A stretch of DNA of 64,000 nt, from the NCBI GenBank assembly GCA_033439265.1, contig JAVTVX010000024.1:17840501-17904500 (forward strand), in the 5' to 3' direction. Origin of the DNA: Dillenia suffruticosa (taxonomy: Eukaryota > Streptophyta > Magnoliopsida > Dilleniales > Dilleniaceae). The notes under the pieces are model-generated. The model was not told where the DNA came from, ran no database searches, and saw nothing but the letters and a program-made list of their open reading frames with translations. Positions 1 to 12,839 of this stretch are shown in pieces. Both the position numbers and the translations under genes were made by a program. The number at the start of each line of letters is the position of its first letter. The stretch's first letter is position 1.

Positions 1-117
1 TACTAGAATTGGACATTTCACGGTGTATTGTTTATATTTGAGGAAGAATATCAAAGAAGTAGATAATTTTCGGTTAAAGGCAAATGTAATTATGACCAAT
101 TAAACCTATATAAGAGA

Positions 118-3100
118 ATGGTAATTGATGCAACGAGTAAGAATTTTGTTTTACAATTGAACCATTCAAATAGTAGTGTTGTTCCAGCATTTGAAATAAT
201 GTATACTAGTTATGCATTGCCATTGGAGGAGGTAGAAATAATAGATGTTGATGAAAATGTGAATAATGAGTTTTTTTGTCTAATCAGTTTCGGAAAGTGT
301 TGAAAGTTGCAAATAAACCTTTGTGGATAAGTTGTGACAGCCACAGTAAGTTATTAGTGATGGCAAGACCGATAATTGTTAAGGCAAAGCACGATTTCAC
401 TGAAATAATTCAAGAAATGTTGTTTCGTGATCACATAATGCCAAGTGATTTTTATAATGCGAAAAAGCTAGTGAAAGAGTTAGATCTTCTTATGGTAAGG
501 ATTGATGTATATAGTAGGAGTTGTATGTTATATTGGAGGGATGATAAAAAGACAAAATTTTGTAAATTCTATAAACTGGTGTAGGTATAAGGGTAGAAGG
601 AGGACGGGTCGTAACACAAATGTAAACCATACAGGCAAATGTTTTATTTACCCTTAACCCTCCGATTGCAAACACTTTAGGCATCAAAGGCCTTAATACA
701 TGACTTCGCATGCAAATCATGAAACAAAAGAGGGTCTAATGTGTCATCCTTCAGATGCAGTGGCATGGAAACATTTTGATAGAACATATTTTGAGTTTGT
801 GAAAGAGTCTCGAAATATTAGATTGGGTTTTTCTGCTGATGGATTTGCTTCATTTGGCAAATCAGGAAAAATTTATTCATGTTTGCCAGTTATCTTAACT
901 ATGTATAATCTTCCACTTGGTATGTGTATCAAGACACCTTACATATTTTTTATGTTGATCATGTCTGGCTCTCAAAATCCAAAAAAGTTAATAGATATTT
1001 ATATGTAACCATTGATTACAGAGTTAAAATAATTATGGAGTATATAGTTGGGATGATAAATGACGCCCATACTGTAAACAACTATGGAGTTAAAACAACC
1101 ATTGATTACGTATGATGCCCATACTGATAAGAACTTTCTAATGAAGGCTACTCTTTTTTGGACGATAAATGACTTTCCGACTTATGACATATTATCTGGA
1201 TGGAGTACAGTTGGAATTTTAGAATGTTCGATATGTATGGAGAGATTAAAATAATTCATATTAAAACATGATAAGAAGACTAGCTATTTTGATTGGCACA
1301 GACAATTTTTTCCGCTAAATTATACATTTAGAAGAGTTCATCAAGAATAGGTTTAAAAAAGTACCTCCATCCTTAAGATTCACTAGTGATCAAATTTGGG
1401 AGTAAGTGCATACCTTTCCCTCTATTGTTGAAGACATCATGGTACAACTGTTGGATATGAAAGTATGCATAAATAGATTAAATGGAGTATATTTTGGGAA
1501 CTATCATATTGGAAGATCCATCTTGCTCGTTATAATCTTATCGTGATGCATGTAGGAAAGAATGTTTTTTAACAATGTCATAAATACAATGATGGATGTC
1601 ACTGGAAAAATAAAAGACAACTTGGGTACAAGAAAATATATGAGTTTGTAATCAGCTTGTACTAGATGTGTATGCAAGTAGTAAGTGACCAAAATCAAAG
1701 GCAGTTTATACATTGAACAAAGATTAGAGACAACTTGTTTGTGAATGTTTGAAATCAGTATAGTTTCTTGATAGATATGTTTCAAATTTTGGGAGATGTA
1801 TCGATTTGAAAAATTACAAGTTGACAGGTTTGAAGAGTTATAATTGTCATATATTTATGGAAAGACTAATTCCAATTGTTTTGAACGAACTTCTACCAAC
1901 TTTTGTAAGAGGTACCATTACAAAGTTAAGCATTTTTCTTCATGATATTTGCTCAACAGTTTTGAAGGTATCACACATGAAAAAACTACGGAGAGATATT
2001 CCTATCATTTTTTATAATTTAGAAAAGATATTTCCTCTATCGTTTTTTGATTCCATAGAATATCTCTTAGTTTACTTGTCTTATGAGATGAAAGTTGCAG
2101 TTCCCATCCAATTTTAATGGATGTATACATTTGAGAGATGAAATATATATCTTCTTCAAGTTCAAAATGCTTATTTCTTTATAGTTTATTCTTTGATAAT
2201 CTTCTTTTTGTTACGATTAAATTTTTATATCATTTGAAGAAAAAGGTGAAGAATAAGGAATGGGTCAAAATCTCTGTTATTAATACATATATTGTGGAGG
2301 AAGTAACAACATTTTCATCGTATTATTTTGAGGCTCACATATAGTACAAGCGGCGGAGAGTAGGAAGAAATGATTAAAACCTTATTGATCCAAATTCGAA
2401 ACCATTCTCTATTTTCAACTATCTTAGTTGACCAAGTGGGATATGTAAGAGAAGATATTTAACTAGTCAAGAATTGCGGGTAGTCCATAAATATATTTTA
2501 TTAAACTATCCAGAAGTAGGAGCATACTTCAAGTTAGTATGCATATCCATATTTTATATGTATTTTGTGTGTTTCAAATATTTATGTAATATATATGTGG
2601 TATTTGATAATAGAATTTTTCAAAATTTATTCTCTGAACTACCTGACAATGAGTTTGACCATATGTGTAATGAAAAATTTGCAGTATGGTTCAAAACATA
2701 TGTAAGTTAACTATCTACTGAGTTCCTGTAACTTAATATTTTATAATCATTAGTTAAATAATATATTATATTGGTCACATTCCTTTAAGTCCATAGGAAT
2801 GATGATCAAGTTAAGCAAGGATTGCTATATGATTTGTCATGGGTCCAAATTCATTAGTACAAGCTTGATCAGTATATTTTATAAACGGATATAATTTTCA
2901 CACCCAAAAATATAGAATTGGAAAAGCCACAATGAATAGTGGGGTGTGTGATCGGTCATCCAATGATGGAAGTGCTACAGATGATTTTTATGGTTTGTTG
3001 AATGAGATCATAGAGATAGAATACCTCAGACCAAAATTGAGAGTAGTATTATTTAAGTTTATTATGCAGCATATCCTAGTTTGAAATGTGACAAAACTGA

Positions 3101-3427
3101 TTGATGGGTTGTATACAAAACGAAAACATGGAAAAAAAAATTGAGTGACATTAGGTTGATATAAAATATGAACATGGCAATGTTACTAAAACAATTCAAA
3201 ATGAGAAATATAATATTTCAACTTTACAAGATCCATGTAGAGCAGTGATATATGTGGATCCAATTGAAATTCATGGGGATGATGATGAAGAGTCTAATTA
3301 TGAAACAAATAATGAAAATGACAATGAAGATGAGGATGAGAATGAGGATGTTGTTGATGTTGATGTTGATGATGGAGATGGAGATAAATTTGATAGTGGA
3401 GATGACAATAAAGATTTTGATTTTTGA
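118..3427 (+). pseudogene. TNP2-type CACTA transposase, decayed
   Basis: Several separate open stretches match successive parts of plant TNP2 transposase. 276-584 is the N-terminal part (NKPLWISCDSHSKL, then SCMLYWRDD where the family has a zinc-finger-like region). 700-1008 is the core, with HPSDAVAWKHFDRTYF, IRLGFSADGF and MCIKTPYIFF. 1020-1800 continues with many stops. 1806-2117 matches the C-terminal stretch (CHIFMERLIPI, ELLPTFV, EKIFPLSFFDS). 2138-2344 resembles the downstream domain of unknown function (DUF4218 type; VEEVTTFSSYYF). 2474-2710 and about 2930-3430 resemble the DUF4216-type tail, with HKYILLNYPEV, FAVWFKTYV and an acidic D/E-rich end at 3290-3420. Frames change repeatedly and stops are frequent, so no transposase can be made. 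Some breaks could be introns (for example around 2520-2610), but the 1020-1800 stops cannot. Confidence 0.87.
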
Positions 3428-3468
3428 TGCTAGACAAGTCTAGTTTTCTACACACATGTATATACTCA

Positions 3469-3548
3469 TTATAATACATTTGTCTTTATTATACATTTGA
3501 TCCGATTTGATTTTACTTCCTTATAATACATTTGTCTTTATTATACAT
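3469..3548. repeat. Short direct duplication in the CACTA element
   Basis: A 28-base segment beginning TTATAATACATTTGTC occurs twice, about 52 bases apart, just downstream of the transposase tail. It looks like a local duplication and has no evident function. Confidence 0.6.
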
Positions 3549-3789
3549 CATTTGCTCATTTATCTATATACATGGATATGCTTTATATTTATTAAATTTG
3601 TATTTCTCTGATTTTAAATCTTGTTGGCTTTTGTATTCTAATACATTGTCTTCTTTTTGTAAATCATTTGAGTCAATTAGTTTGAGTGCCGGTAATATTT
3701 TGTTGCAGTACGAAAATTTGAACATGGTAAGGTTCTTGATGCACTTACTTATGTATTCTTAAAACATGCAATTATTGTATTTTTCATTT

Positions 3790-6020
3790 GACTAACATTC
3801 ATACTTGTCAATATAAACATGAAAGGCACACATGAGTTTCACAAAGAAATCAGACACTCCCCCTTTCCCTTCGTCGTCCCTTTCCCCCCTCTTTTTTTGA
3901 ATTTCCTTCATCTCCATTTTCTTTAATTGCACTTTCAGTGTAGCAATCAAATGTTGAAGGGGATGTAAGTGTAGAAGATATACAAAATATCATATCCTCA
4001 TGTTGAGATTCGTAATTACTTAATTTTAAAATTTAATTTAATATGATTCTTTTATTTATATAACATATGATTTTTTTAACTGTCTTATTTATTTACCATT
4101 GCTATTTTTTAACCTGATTATAGATTTTCAGATTCAGTATTTATTGCATACACAATCAATAAAATAGTTAATAACTACAGGAGGGGCATGAATGAGTTAC
4201 TACCAGCATTGCAAATGAAACAAAGGAATTATGATGGAGAGAGTTTAAGGTAAGTTTTACTTTTCAATTGATACATCAAGTTAAGTTCATGTCTTAATAA
4301 AGTTAATTGTTTTTCTATTTATTGTTGGGGATGTTCAGTTGGGATGAATAAGGAGAGAGTGAAATTAGAAGAATTTTTAAGAAAAAGTTGGTGACCACAT
4401 CCTAAACGTGTTGAATAAAGTCAAAACAAGTTGAGTAAAGCCAAATTGTGTCATAGAGTAGATTTGGATCCGACTGTTGAGCATTTGAGATTCTGAATAG
4501 AGTAAGCAAAAGAGTGAGTAGAAAAAGAGAAATCGAGTTTGCAATTCTAGACAAGCGTCTGCCACTTATGTAGGGGTCAATCAATGTAGATGAACATAGA
4601 AAAAGACGGGTAACTGTTTTAAAAATTTTGATATTTTTTTAATTCAATTATTCTTTTTTACTATTTCATGACTAGTAAAGTATTTTTTTTTATAGGCCAA
4701 GAAAATGGGAATTTAGCCATCACATATGGACACTTTCGAGAGTACATTCCAAAAAAAGGACAAAACCTGGAGTGGGGCGAGAACAAAGGCTATGTTGGTT
4801 TATAATTGAACTATTTTGAAAATCAGAATTGGAATTCCACATTAAGTTTGAAGAAAACTCTACATATCCCCTTTAAGTAGGATATAATTAGTACTGTTGG
4901 AGGGTTCCTTCTTTCTCTAAGTACAAGGGAGAACAAAGTATGCCGTATTGTGTGTTGATTTTCTATCACCATGTAGATTCAGGGGATAGGTTGCTCTTTA
5001 TTTTAAATGCTCCATGTCTCTCTCTTGAATTGGAGGTTTAAGTAGTATGTTTGTTTTAATTTATTTAAGTTTATTTATAATGTATTCAATGATAGCTATT
5101 GAAAGTTTTTAGCTAAAAATTTGTGATGCCTAGTTTTTCTATTATTTTGTTGTCCATCATAAAGTTGTTTTCTTTAGGATTGGTTCTATCCTTTACATTG
5201 AATTTTAACTAGCTCTTCTATTGAACAAATTTCAGGACTCAGGGTGAGGATGAGGTGTATTTCTAATTTTTTTTCAAAAATAATATTTATTTTTCAAAAA
5301 AAATTATCATTTATAATTTACATTTTTCATTGTATTTATCGACCAGAAATATTGATCATGGGCATTTAGATTTGTTTGGTAATTTGTTAATATTCTTGTT
5401 TAATTCTAATGATACTGTTGTTGATTTTGGATATATCCTAGTTCACTGCATTATTTGGGCATATCTTGTTGTTTTTTTTATAGTATTGTTACTTTGATGA
5501 ATTTGATTGTAATGGCCTATGAATTTATCTTATTGCTTTATTTTAATTTCCTTTTAATTTCTCTTGTAATAATGTACGCGAAATATATTGAACTTGTATT
5601 GGCTTATTCGAGTAGCACTAATGATGTAGCCTTATATGAACTGTCCATTGATAGTTTGGCCTTGTGGCTAGAGGCATCTGGTGGGATAAGAAAATGAAGG
5701 ATATTTGGAATAGGATCGTTGAGCAAGATGTACACACTTAGCCATCTTCCTTCATCGCGACTGCTTCAAGGACACAAACACAATAATTGAATGAAGAATT
5801 GGGGAAACTCAAAGAGCAGCTTGCGCAAAAAGATGAAGAAATCAAAGAATTCAAGCAATGGTATGAATCGCTCGAGTTAACGCAACAGCTCATAGCTGAT
5901 CTCGCAGCCCCTCAAATTGGATCTGAGCCAATTTGCTCTTTCATAGAATCAGCTTCCCCCTTTTCTAACTCCTAGTGATGATCACCATGATGATCAGGAG
6001 GATGATGATTGATATAGATG
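3790..6020 (+). pseudogene. Second CACTA gene remnant (coiled-coil, TNP1/Transposase_24-like position)
   Basis: Downstream of the transposase are scattered short coding pieces. The clearest are 5620-5695 (YELSIDSLALWLEASGG) and 5787-5975, whose product has the charged, heptad-like stretch EELGKLKEQLAQKDEEIKEF, as found at the C-terminus of the second protein of plant CACTA elements, which binds subterminal repeats. A plausible splice donor (AAGGTAAGTT) sits at about 4248. The rest (3790-5600) is AT-rich and mostly non-coding, either introns or decay. The coiled-coil piece ends in stops at about 5973, followed by D-rich GATGATGATTGATAT. Family assignment rests mainly on position and the coiled coil, so it is only moderately supported. 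Confidence 0.5.
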
Positions 6021-6239
6021 TTAAAATTAATGATATTGTATGTTTATTTTTTGATATTGGACATTTATGTTGGATGTTGGAGAATGTTTGTTTGGTATTG
6101 GATACTTGATGTTTGTTTGATGTTATTTTTATTGACACTTTTTGGATGTTCGAATATTTATGTACAATATGAAGTTTATTGGTTTCAATAAAATGTTTAG
6201 AATTTGATTATTATGTTAGTTGGACATGAAAAATTTTGA

Positions 6240-6770
6240 GAATTATTGGATGAACATTCGTGGCTAAATTTGATATCTCTATTGGTTGGACAGCAAATTT
6301 CTTTTTGAATAGGGAACATTTTATAAATAATACAAACGATGCATTTTTGTGGCAAAATTTCTAGATCCATTGTTAAGTTCGTGACTAGATTTTCATATTC
6401 ATCACTAAATTTATTACTAAGTTATACTGTTTTCATGGCTAAATTCCTAGATTTATCGCTAAATTCGTCGTAAAATCTTTATCACTAAATTTTGTCAAGG
6501 ATTCAAAAACGGATATGAAAATCCGTCGCTAAATTTATCCATGGATTTTACATTTCATCACTAAATTTAATTATAAATTTAGTGATGAAATATTTGTTTG
6601 TCATTGATTTGGCTACAAATACATGAATTTCATTGGTAAATATTTGTGATGTATATTTAGCGACGAAAAAAATTTCGTCGTCGCTAAATCATTTGCTAAA
6701 TAATTTAGTAATAAATTTTTCTAAAATTTTCGTTGTTAAATCCGTCACTAAAACCATGTTTTTTATAGTG
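6240..6770. repeat. CACTA 3' subterminal repeats and terminal inverted repeat
   Basis: Variants of CGTCGCTAAATTT and its complement TTTAGCGACGAAA recur through this stretch, with the densest part at 6420-6740. The terminal repeat reads inward from 6770 as CACTATAAAAAACATGG. The first 35 bases align well with the left end of the element at 44198, so both belong to one family. Such motifs are the binding sites of the second CACTA protein. Confidence 0.85.
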
Positions 6771-6773
6771 CAT

Positions 6774-9015
6774 GATCAAGATTCTCAGCTTGGTAGCATA
6801 ACACATAATCTCTCATTTTTCCAACTTACTTGAGTATGTGTTTTACTTACATGTGATGAGTTTTTCTTAGGTCTGACTAATATTTGCTTACCATGCCAGC
6901 AACTAAAACATATATCTGATGTAGTATATAACATATCATATATAAGGCTTCCCCCAATTGAAGACTAGGGTATCTTCTTCATATGTACTACCTCCTAAGG
7001 GGTTTTGGGGCCCCAATCTTGAGATAAATACACTCCTTGTCTAACATGTAAATAACTCTTTTCAAAGTCTCCGATAATATAGCTGACCAAAACCTGGTTA
7101 ATCTACATAGTTTGTAATAATGCCAATATTTTGTTAAGGTGATCACACAAAAGTTTGATCCTTAAAACATAGCTTGCTTCACCCAAGTCCTTCGTATGAA
7201 AACAACTACACAACCATACCTTAATGGATAATAACACCCCTGTATTATTGCTAATAAGTATGATATAATGTGCATATAACATGAAGAATGTGACACGTCA
7301 CCTTCTGCCTTCTTGAGCACACATGGTTCATATATGTTTTAATCAAACGTATAACACTTTACCCTCTCATTGAAACAGATGTTCTATGATCTAGATACTT
7401 GCTTAAGTCTATAAATAAGTTATTTAAACTTGAAAACCATATGCTGTTGACCTTAAGAATAAAAGTGACTAGTTGCATCGTATAGATACTTTTGTCTAGA
7501 TTTTTAAATGCAGTTTTGATATCCATTTGTCATGTTTTATAGCTAACACATATGGCCAAGAGAATTCATATAGACTTTAGCATGGTCATTGGTGAGAAAG
7601 TTTTGTCATCATGTACACCCTCTCTCTAGGTATAACCCTTTGCCTCTAACCTTGCTTTACAGGTTTCAACCTTATCATCAATTCTTCTCCTTCACTTGTG
7701 GACACACTTGTTACCAATGAGTTCTATATCCTTTTAGGTACAACTACAAGATCTCAAGCTTGTTTGGAGTACATAGACTTCATCTCAATTTTCATCACCA
7801 AAGAACTCTCGTAGTCTCCAATCTGGTCCGCTAGGCACCCTCCTACTATGACGATGCTATGGATTAGTACTAAATGTTGGTAATTATAGTACCTGGGGTT
7901 GAGGAACTAAGAATATTATTAGACACTTCATCTAAATTGATCTCACTACCATGAATGAATATTCTGTTAATTCTCCAAGTGTCATAGGTCCTCTAGGTAT
8001 CATTCCACTATGACAAGATTCTGGATTAATACTAGAAGTTGGTAATTCTTTTGGTGGCTGTCTATTCATAGGATTAAAGAACTAGGAATATTACTAGACG
8101 CTTCATCTAACTTGATCTCATTATTAAGCCCTATATTGATATTATGCTTATCCTCAAAGTATCTAGTATGGGTGTTCACAATTACTTTTTGCTTCTTTGG
8201 ATGATAGAAATATCCATCCTTTTTTTCTTTTTGATAACTTATAAAATAACCCATTTCACTTCTCGGTTTCAACTTGTCAACTTTATCATTCAGCACATAA
8301 GTTGGACAACCCTATAATGAATATCGGGTAAACTAGATTTACTTCTCTTCCATAATTCTAAAGAAGTGTTAGATATAGATTTAGAAGAGACCAAAATTCA
8401 AAATGTAGACTATTTTCTCAAGTGCATATCCCTAAAAGGATATATATGCAATATTGCATGGCTTATCAAGATCTAATCGTATCCAATAAAATTTCATTTC
8501 TTCTCTCAACAATATCATTCGATTATGATATATCTGATGGTATAAGCTAAGACACAGTGAAAATTTTCTTGAATTCACCAATGAGGTATTTACTGCTTCC
8601 ATCAAATCTTAATGACTTGAATTGTTCCCTTCTTTGATGCTCCAACTCCACCTTATATTCTTTGAATTTATCATAAGGTATCTAACTTACAGTAAATAAG
8701 GTTAACATATCCAAATCTCGAGTGATCATATTAAGTGATCATTTTTAAAAGTCATGAAATAATCAAATGCACCTTCAACTTGTAAGCTCATGGGACCAAG
8801 CAGATGAATGTGTACCAATTCCAACATGTCTTTAACGCTGTGTCTTTTAGTAGAAAATAACCTTTTGGTCATCTTCCCTTCAAGGCAGAATTCACACTGA
8901 GAGAGTTTTCCAAGATCTAATGGGTCTAGAAGCCTATCTTTGACTAATCTTTGCATCCTATTAAGGTTAATGTAACCTAATTTTAAATGCCAAAGATATA
9001 TCTAATTAGTATAAG
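6774..9015 (-). pseudogene. Ty1/copia pol fragment (integrase to reverse transcriptase), decayed
   Basis: Read on the minus strand from 9015 the order is copia pol. There is a pre-integrase and zinc-finger region at 8956-8726 (CEFCLEGKMTKRLF), then integrase core remnants with ERRNEILLDTIRS-like sequence near 8490, then the integrase C-terminus at 8296-8066 (LKPRSEMGYFISYQKEKKDG). Reverse transcriptase pieces follow at 7780-7440 (TAFKNLD, YRLKQ), and the region near 6960-6780 matches the end of RT (GMVSKY, VKHILK). Stops and frameshifts are frequent. It stops abruptly at the CACTA end (6770), so the remaining RNase H is presumably beyond the CACTA element. No LTR is visible on either side. 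Confidence 0.82.
7845..8125. repeat. Imperfect tandem duplication in the copia linker
   Basis: Sequence around 7845-7950 (GGATTAGTACTAAATGTTGG ... TAGACACTTCATCTAAATTG) recurs at about 8018-8125 with substitutions. It lies in the variable linker between integrase and reverse transcriptase, and the unit is about 170 bases. Confidence 0.55.
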
Positions 9016-9141
9016 AAACTTTCATCTTTCGAGGAATAGGGTAAATTTTTCAAAATTACAAAACAATTTCAAAATATTTCCAAAATTTTAAAACAATTGT
9101 AATAGTTTTTCAAAAATCACAAACCAATTACAAAAGGTTTT
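9016..9141. repeat. AT-rich short-period repeat flanking the SIRE-type element
   Basis: The stretch is made of units like TCAAAATTACAAAACAATT. Similar sequence resumes on the other side of the copia element at 30422-30520 (TCAAAATTAGAAAACAACT). This suggests insertion into an older simple repeat, which may also hide the target duplication. Confidence 0.4.
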
Positions 9142-9907
9142 TGTTATTCAACTAAAGCGGGTGAATAATTGAATTAAAATATTTTTGGGGAGATGTTTTA
9201 GAGAAAAAAAAATGACAACATGATAGTTTAGGAAGGAAAAACAAAGAATACCAAAATTTTTATAGTGTTTTATCAAACTTGGAATACGTCGACTCCTGGA
9301 CATTTTCTAGATTTTTTACTATCAACTCATAGATATAACATTGATGCAAATTCAAGTTGAATCTTTATAGTGTTACTCTTCGAACACTAATTTCCTGACC
9401 CAACACAGGTTGACTTACTCTTTCTCTCTCTAAACCCAAGACCATGACATACACACTTGTCTCTTGAAACCTCAGTACAAGAAAGAATAGAGGGTCTAAG
9501 TTATGAGGTTTAAGTCATCAGATTAGACAAATTTGGTTCTTACTTAAGGTTACACTTAAGAAGATGAATGCGTATACAACACAGAGTGAAAGGCAATAAA
9601 AATAGGGCAAGGATGTAATAAGTTTGTAGTTGTTCAGATCATCAAGAGAGCATTAACTTCGTCATCTTCCATCTCTCTAGTATTTATTGTAGTGTTGAAA
9701 AGAGCCACTGCGCGGTGGTTGAGTTCAAACGTTGTTCATTAATATACGTCATTAAATCTTTAGCATCCATTCCTTATTTCGCACTGAAGTTTCATCCTTT
9801 CACTGGCAGCACTTTTCTTCTAACCAATTGAGAAACGAACTTGTTGCATTTAAACATTAATCTTTGATAAAATAAGAAGTAGACAAAGAAATCAAGAGGA
9901 GATAACC
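9142..9907 (-). repeat. SIRE-type 3' LTR, distal part (left of gypsy insertion)
   Basis: It begins with TGTTATTCAACTAAAG and aligns with 28522-29310 of the other LTR, where the first bases are TATTATTTAAC. It ends at the gypsy target duplication TAACC (9903-9907) and resumes at 20500. Rejoining the two parts gives about 1863 bases, against 1900 in the intact LTR. Confidence 0.85.
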
Positions 9908-12763
9908 TGTCACGCCCCGACCCGCAGGTCGAGCACGCAAACAGGCCGTCGCGACTCCTCAAGGCACGGATATACCCTACTCGTACATCGAGGCAACACA
10001 AGGCTAAGTACTTAACCAATATTAAGACCTTACTTGATATCCTAAGTCAATCATACAGTGAAAGATTTGAAGAAGAAAATTTTTAGAAACTTTTTTTAAA
10101 ACATTTGTCTCCAATTTACATATAATATTTATATGCACGGTCCAATCATAAACAAAAATAGGCATGAATACTTACCTAGTAGCGTCTCTCAGTAAAACTC
10201 ATAGATCAGTACTCCAAAGTAAATCAAATACAGTATAAACTGAAATTTTAAATATGAAGGGGGTGAGTAAAATCCACGTATTCAATAAATGAGGTGCAGA
10301 AACTATATAATGACAATAAATGAATTTGTGAGAATGGCAAGTCAAATAGTCGTTTTCAAATTTATATTTATTTGCAACATATCGTATCATTCAAAATAAT
10401 ATGCATTTTTATCATAATCATACGTCATGGGGTGTCAATCGGTAATAAAACACATTCTACCCATAGTTTGGTCTAATTAGAGTAAAATCACCAAGGGGTT
10501 ACCACAATATCATAAAAATGAACACATATACTTTTCTTTTAACCCCCTTCCCTTGGTGTTGACACGGTCCTCACGGATGCTCGTCTATTGGATCCGTTAG
10601 CCAGAGTCATGGGGCTCAAATCCCTACTCTCGTGTTAACCCACCACGTCACCTCGTCGGGTAAATACTCAATATTGTGGTAGGGAGTGCGCTATAGCTAC
10701 TATGCACCATCCCATAATCATATACATGTGTCACATGTCATCATTCATAAATTTTTACTTGTAAAAGAAAAACATGACACTATCAATTATCATAATATCG
10801 GGATGTAAATTTTCATAGAATATTATCATTTCAAAATATGTCACAAACATTAAAGCATTTTTAAATTACATTTCAAAATTTATTTATAAAATCATGATCA
10901 AACTATTTTTCATTTAAAGTCAGAAACAGTTCGTCCCACTTGCCTCGACTGGAGAGGGTATGCCACTCCCCTTAACTATTATCATTTCTCGAACGAGTCA
11001 CCTCTCGTACAGAAACATAACCCTACACCTAAGTTAAACAATATGTATCATTCATCAATTCAATTATTTCGACAATATCATATCGTCGGATTACAAGATG
11101 CATATATAAATGTTTTCTTTCATAAGCTTAAATTTCAAATTCCATACTTAGATAAAAATTCCTACGAAACCTATCACACACAGGTTTAGTAAAATCATTA
11201 TATCTTCTAAAATCTTGATTGGATTCAAATGATTCAAATTTTCTCTTAAAGCTAAAACATATATCTCCAACCTTTATGTTCAGACCAATTTCAAATTCTG
11301 ATCACACAAATTTAGAAAATTTTATAATTTTTTCAATCTAAACTCATAAAATCAAATCTGCACAGTTTTGGGAGACTTTCCATATCTCCCTGTGTACTTC
11401 TCCAATTTATGTAATTCTTATCTCAAATTGAAGATATGATATAGATCTAAAACATTCTAGTTTATACCATCCTCATATTTTAAATGAATAATTTTATAAA
11501 ATTCCATTTTCATCTCAGTTTCAGTTTTAAAACTACTTCTGCACAGTTTTAGTAAAAACATCATACCTTTCTACGTACAACTCCAATTCAATTGATCTTT
11601 ATCTCATATTAAAGATAGTATAGAGAACTAAAACTTTCATGTTTAAAGTTTCTCCAAATTCCATACAAAAAATACCTCAAAAATTTACACAATATACTGA
11701 TCGTCACAGAATATGAAACAAAGTTGGTGAAACATGTTAAACTTCCAAAAATCACCAAAAATTGATTCGTTTATGAAATGTTTCACATAATATACCATTT
11801 TAAAGGTTAGGCTTATATTTTAATTTCTACAAAATGAGATATTATAAGAATATTATACAAGACTCAATCTAGAAATCAAATCTAGCATGCTGTATGGATA
11901 CCATTGTAACTACTCATCAAATAATCAAATTTTTATACAAATTAAGATATATTACCTCCTTGTAAGATCTCTTGTAAATAATAAATACCAATACTCCCTT
12001 TGAATCTTTGAATTTTTTTTATCACCTTAACAAAATCAAATCACTATAAACATGAATTTCTATACAACACTTTCATACTTTCAATTCAAATTCAAGAATT
12101 CCAAAAAATGTTCATATCTCTTTGGCTTCATGGTTGAACTCAAAATGGATATGAAGTCTACATATTTCGTGCAAGGGAGTTTGAATGAAAAAAATGAGCC
12201 AATTCTTTTCCTAAGCAAGTTCTTTTATAAATCTAGCAAAATATCCTTGACCATTGGATTATTCCATGTATCATCTCAACCTTCCACTTGTTCTATCACT
12301 TAAACCATGCAATTGTTGATTTAAGCAAGCCCTATGCACTCCATTAGGTGTCTTGTTGGATGTCCATGTCAGGGGAGAGGTGTCACAAGCTAGCACAACC
12401 TATTCTTATTAAATTTCATGCATTGATTTCCATCAAATAAGCTTTCTTGAATGTGGAACAATCTTATGTGGCCACTAACCAACCTTGCTGCCCTCTTGAC
12501 CAATTATTTGGTTCCAATTGTCTACCCTTGAGTGGTTTGCAACTTTGTCACTCAATTTTTCTTAATTACAATAGACCCCTAACTTTTAACAATTTACATT
12601 TTTGGTTCCTAAGAAATTTTGTTCGAAATTTCTTAAAAATATGAAATTTCATTTAAATATTTTTATTTAAGTGTGTAGGCCTTTTCTTAGCTATTTTTGA
12701 CTTTTTTAGGCCTTATCGACGCTTGCCGAGAAGGTTTTCGGGTCACCGAAAATCAGTATTACA
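9908..12763 (-). repeat. Gypsy 3' LTR
   Basis: It runs from TGTCACGCCCC to ATTACA on the plus strand and aligns along its length with 17470-20494. It is shorter mainly because about 140 bases present at 20340-20475 in the other LTR are missing near 12740. It contains no ORF of note, and small open frames here are shadows. Confidence 0.9.
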
Positions 12764-12784
12764 ATTCTTAACTCCCTAATAAAA
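12764..12784 (-). other. Gypsy polypurine tract region
   Basis: On the minus strand the sequence just before the 3' LTR reads TTATTAGGGAGTTAAGAAT. It is purine-rich and in the right place to prime plus-strand synthesis, though slightly degraded. Confidence 0.6.
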
Positions 12785-12839
12785 AGTTTTATTCTTGAAA
12801 CTAAACTGAAACTATACATTAAATAACTGGGGGCACTGT

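Larger units (their letters stand above)
1..6770 (+). mobile_element. CACTA (En/Spm-type) DNA transposon, 3' part; 5' end outside the window
   Basis: The region encodes a decayed TNP2-type transposase followed by a second, coiled-coil gene remnant, the usual two-gene order of plant CACTA elements. It ends at 6770 with TTTTTTATAGTG, the reverse complement of a CACTA terminal inverted repeat (CACTATAAAAAA). The last 500 bases hold repeated TCGTCGCTAAATT-like subterminal motifs. The base after the end starts CAT, the expected site of a 3-bp target duplication, but the partner copy is off the left edge. Minus-strand copia coding sequence begins directly at 6774, so the element appears to have jumped into that copia element. 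A shorter relative lies at 44198-45832. Confidence 0.88.

Noticed and set aside
3245-3443. Asp/Glu-rich ORF as a host acidic protein
   Set aside because: It continues the C-terminal tail of the CACTA transposase (VDPIE followed by an acidic run) and lacks gene structure of its own.
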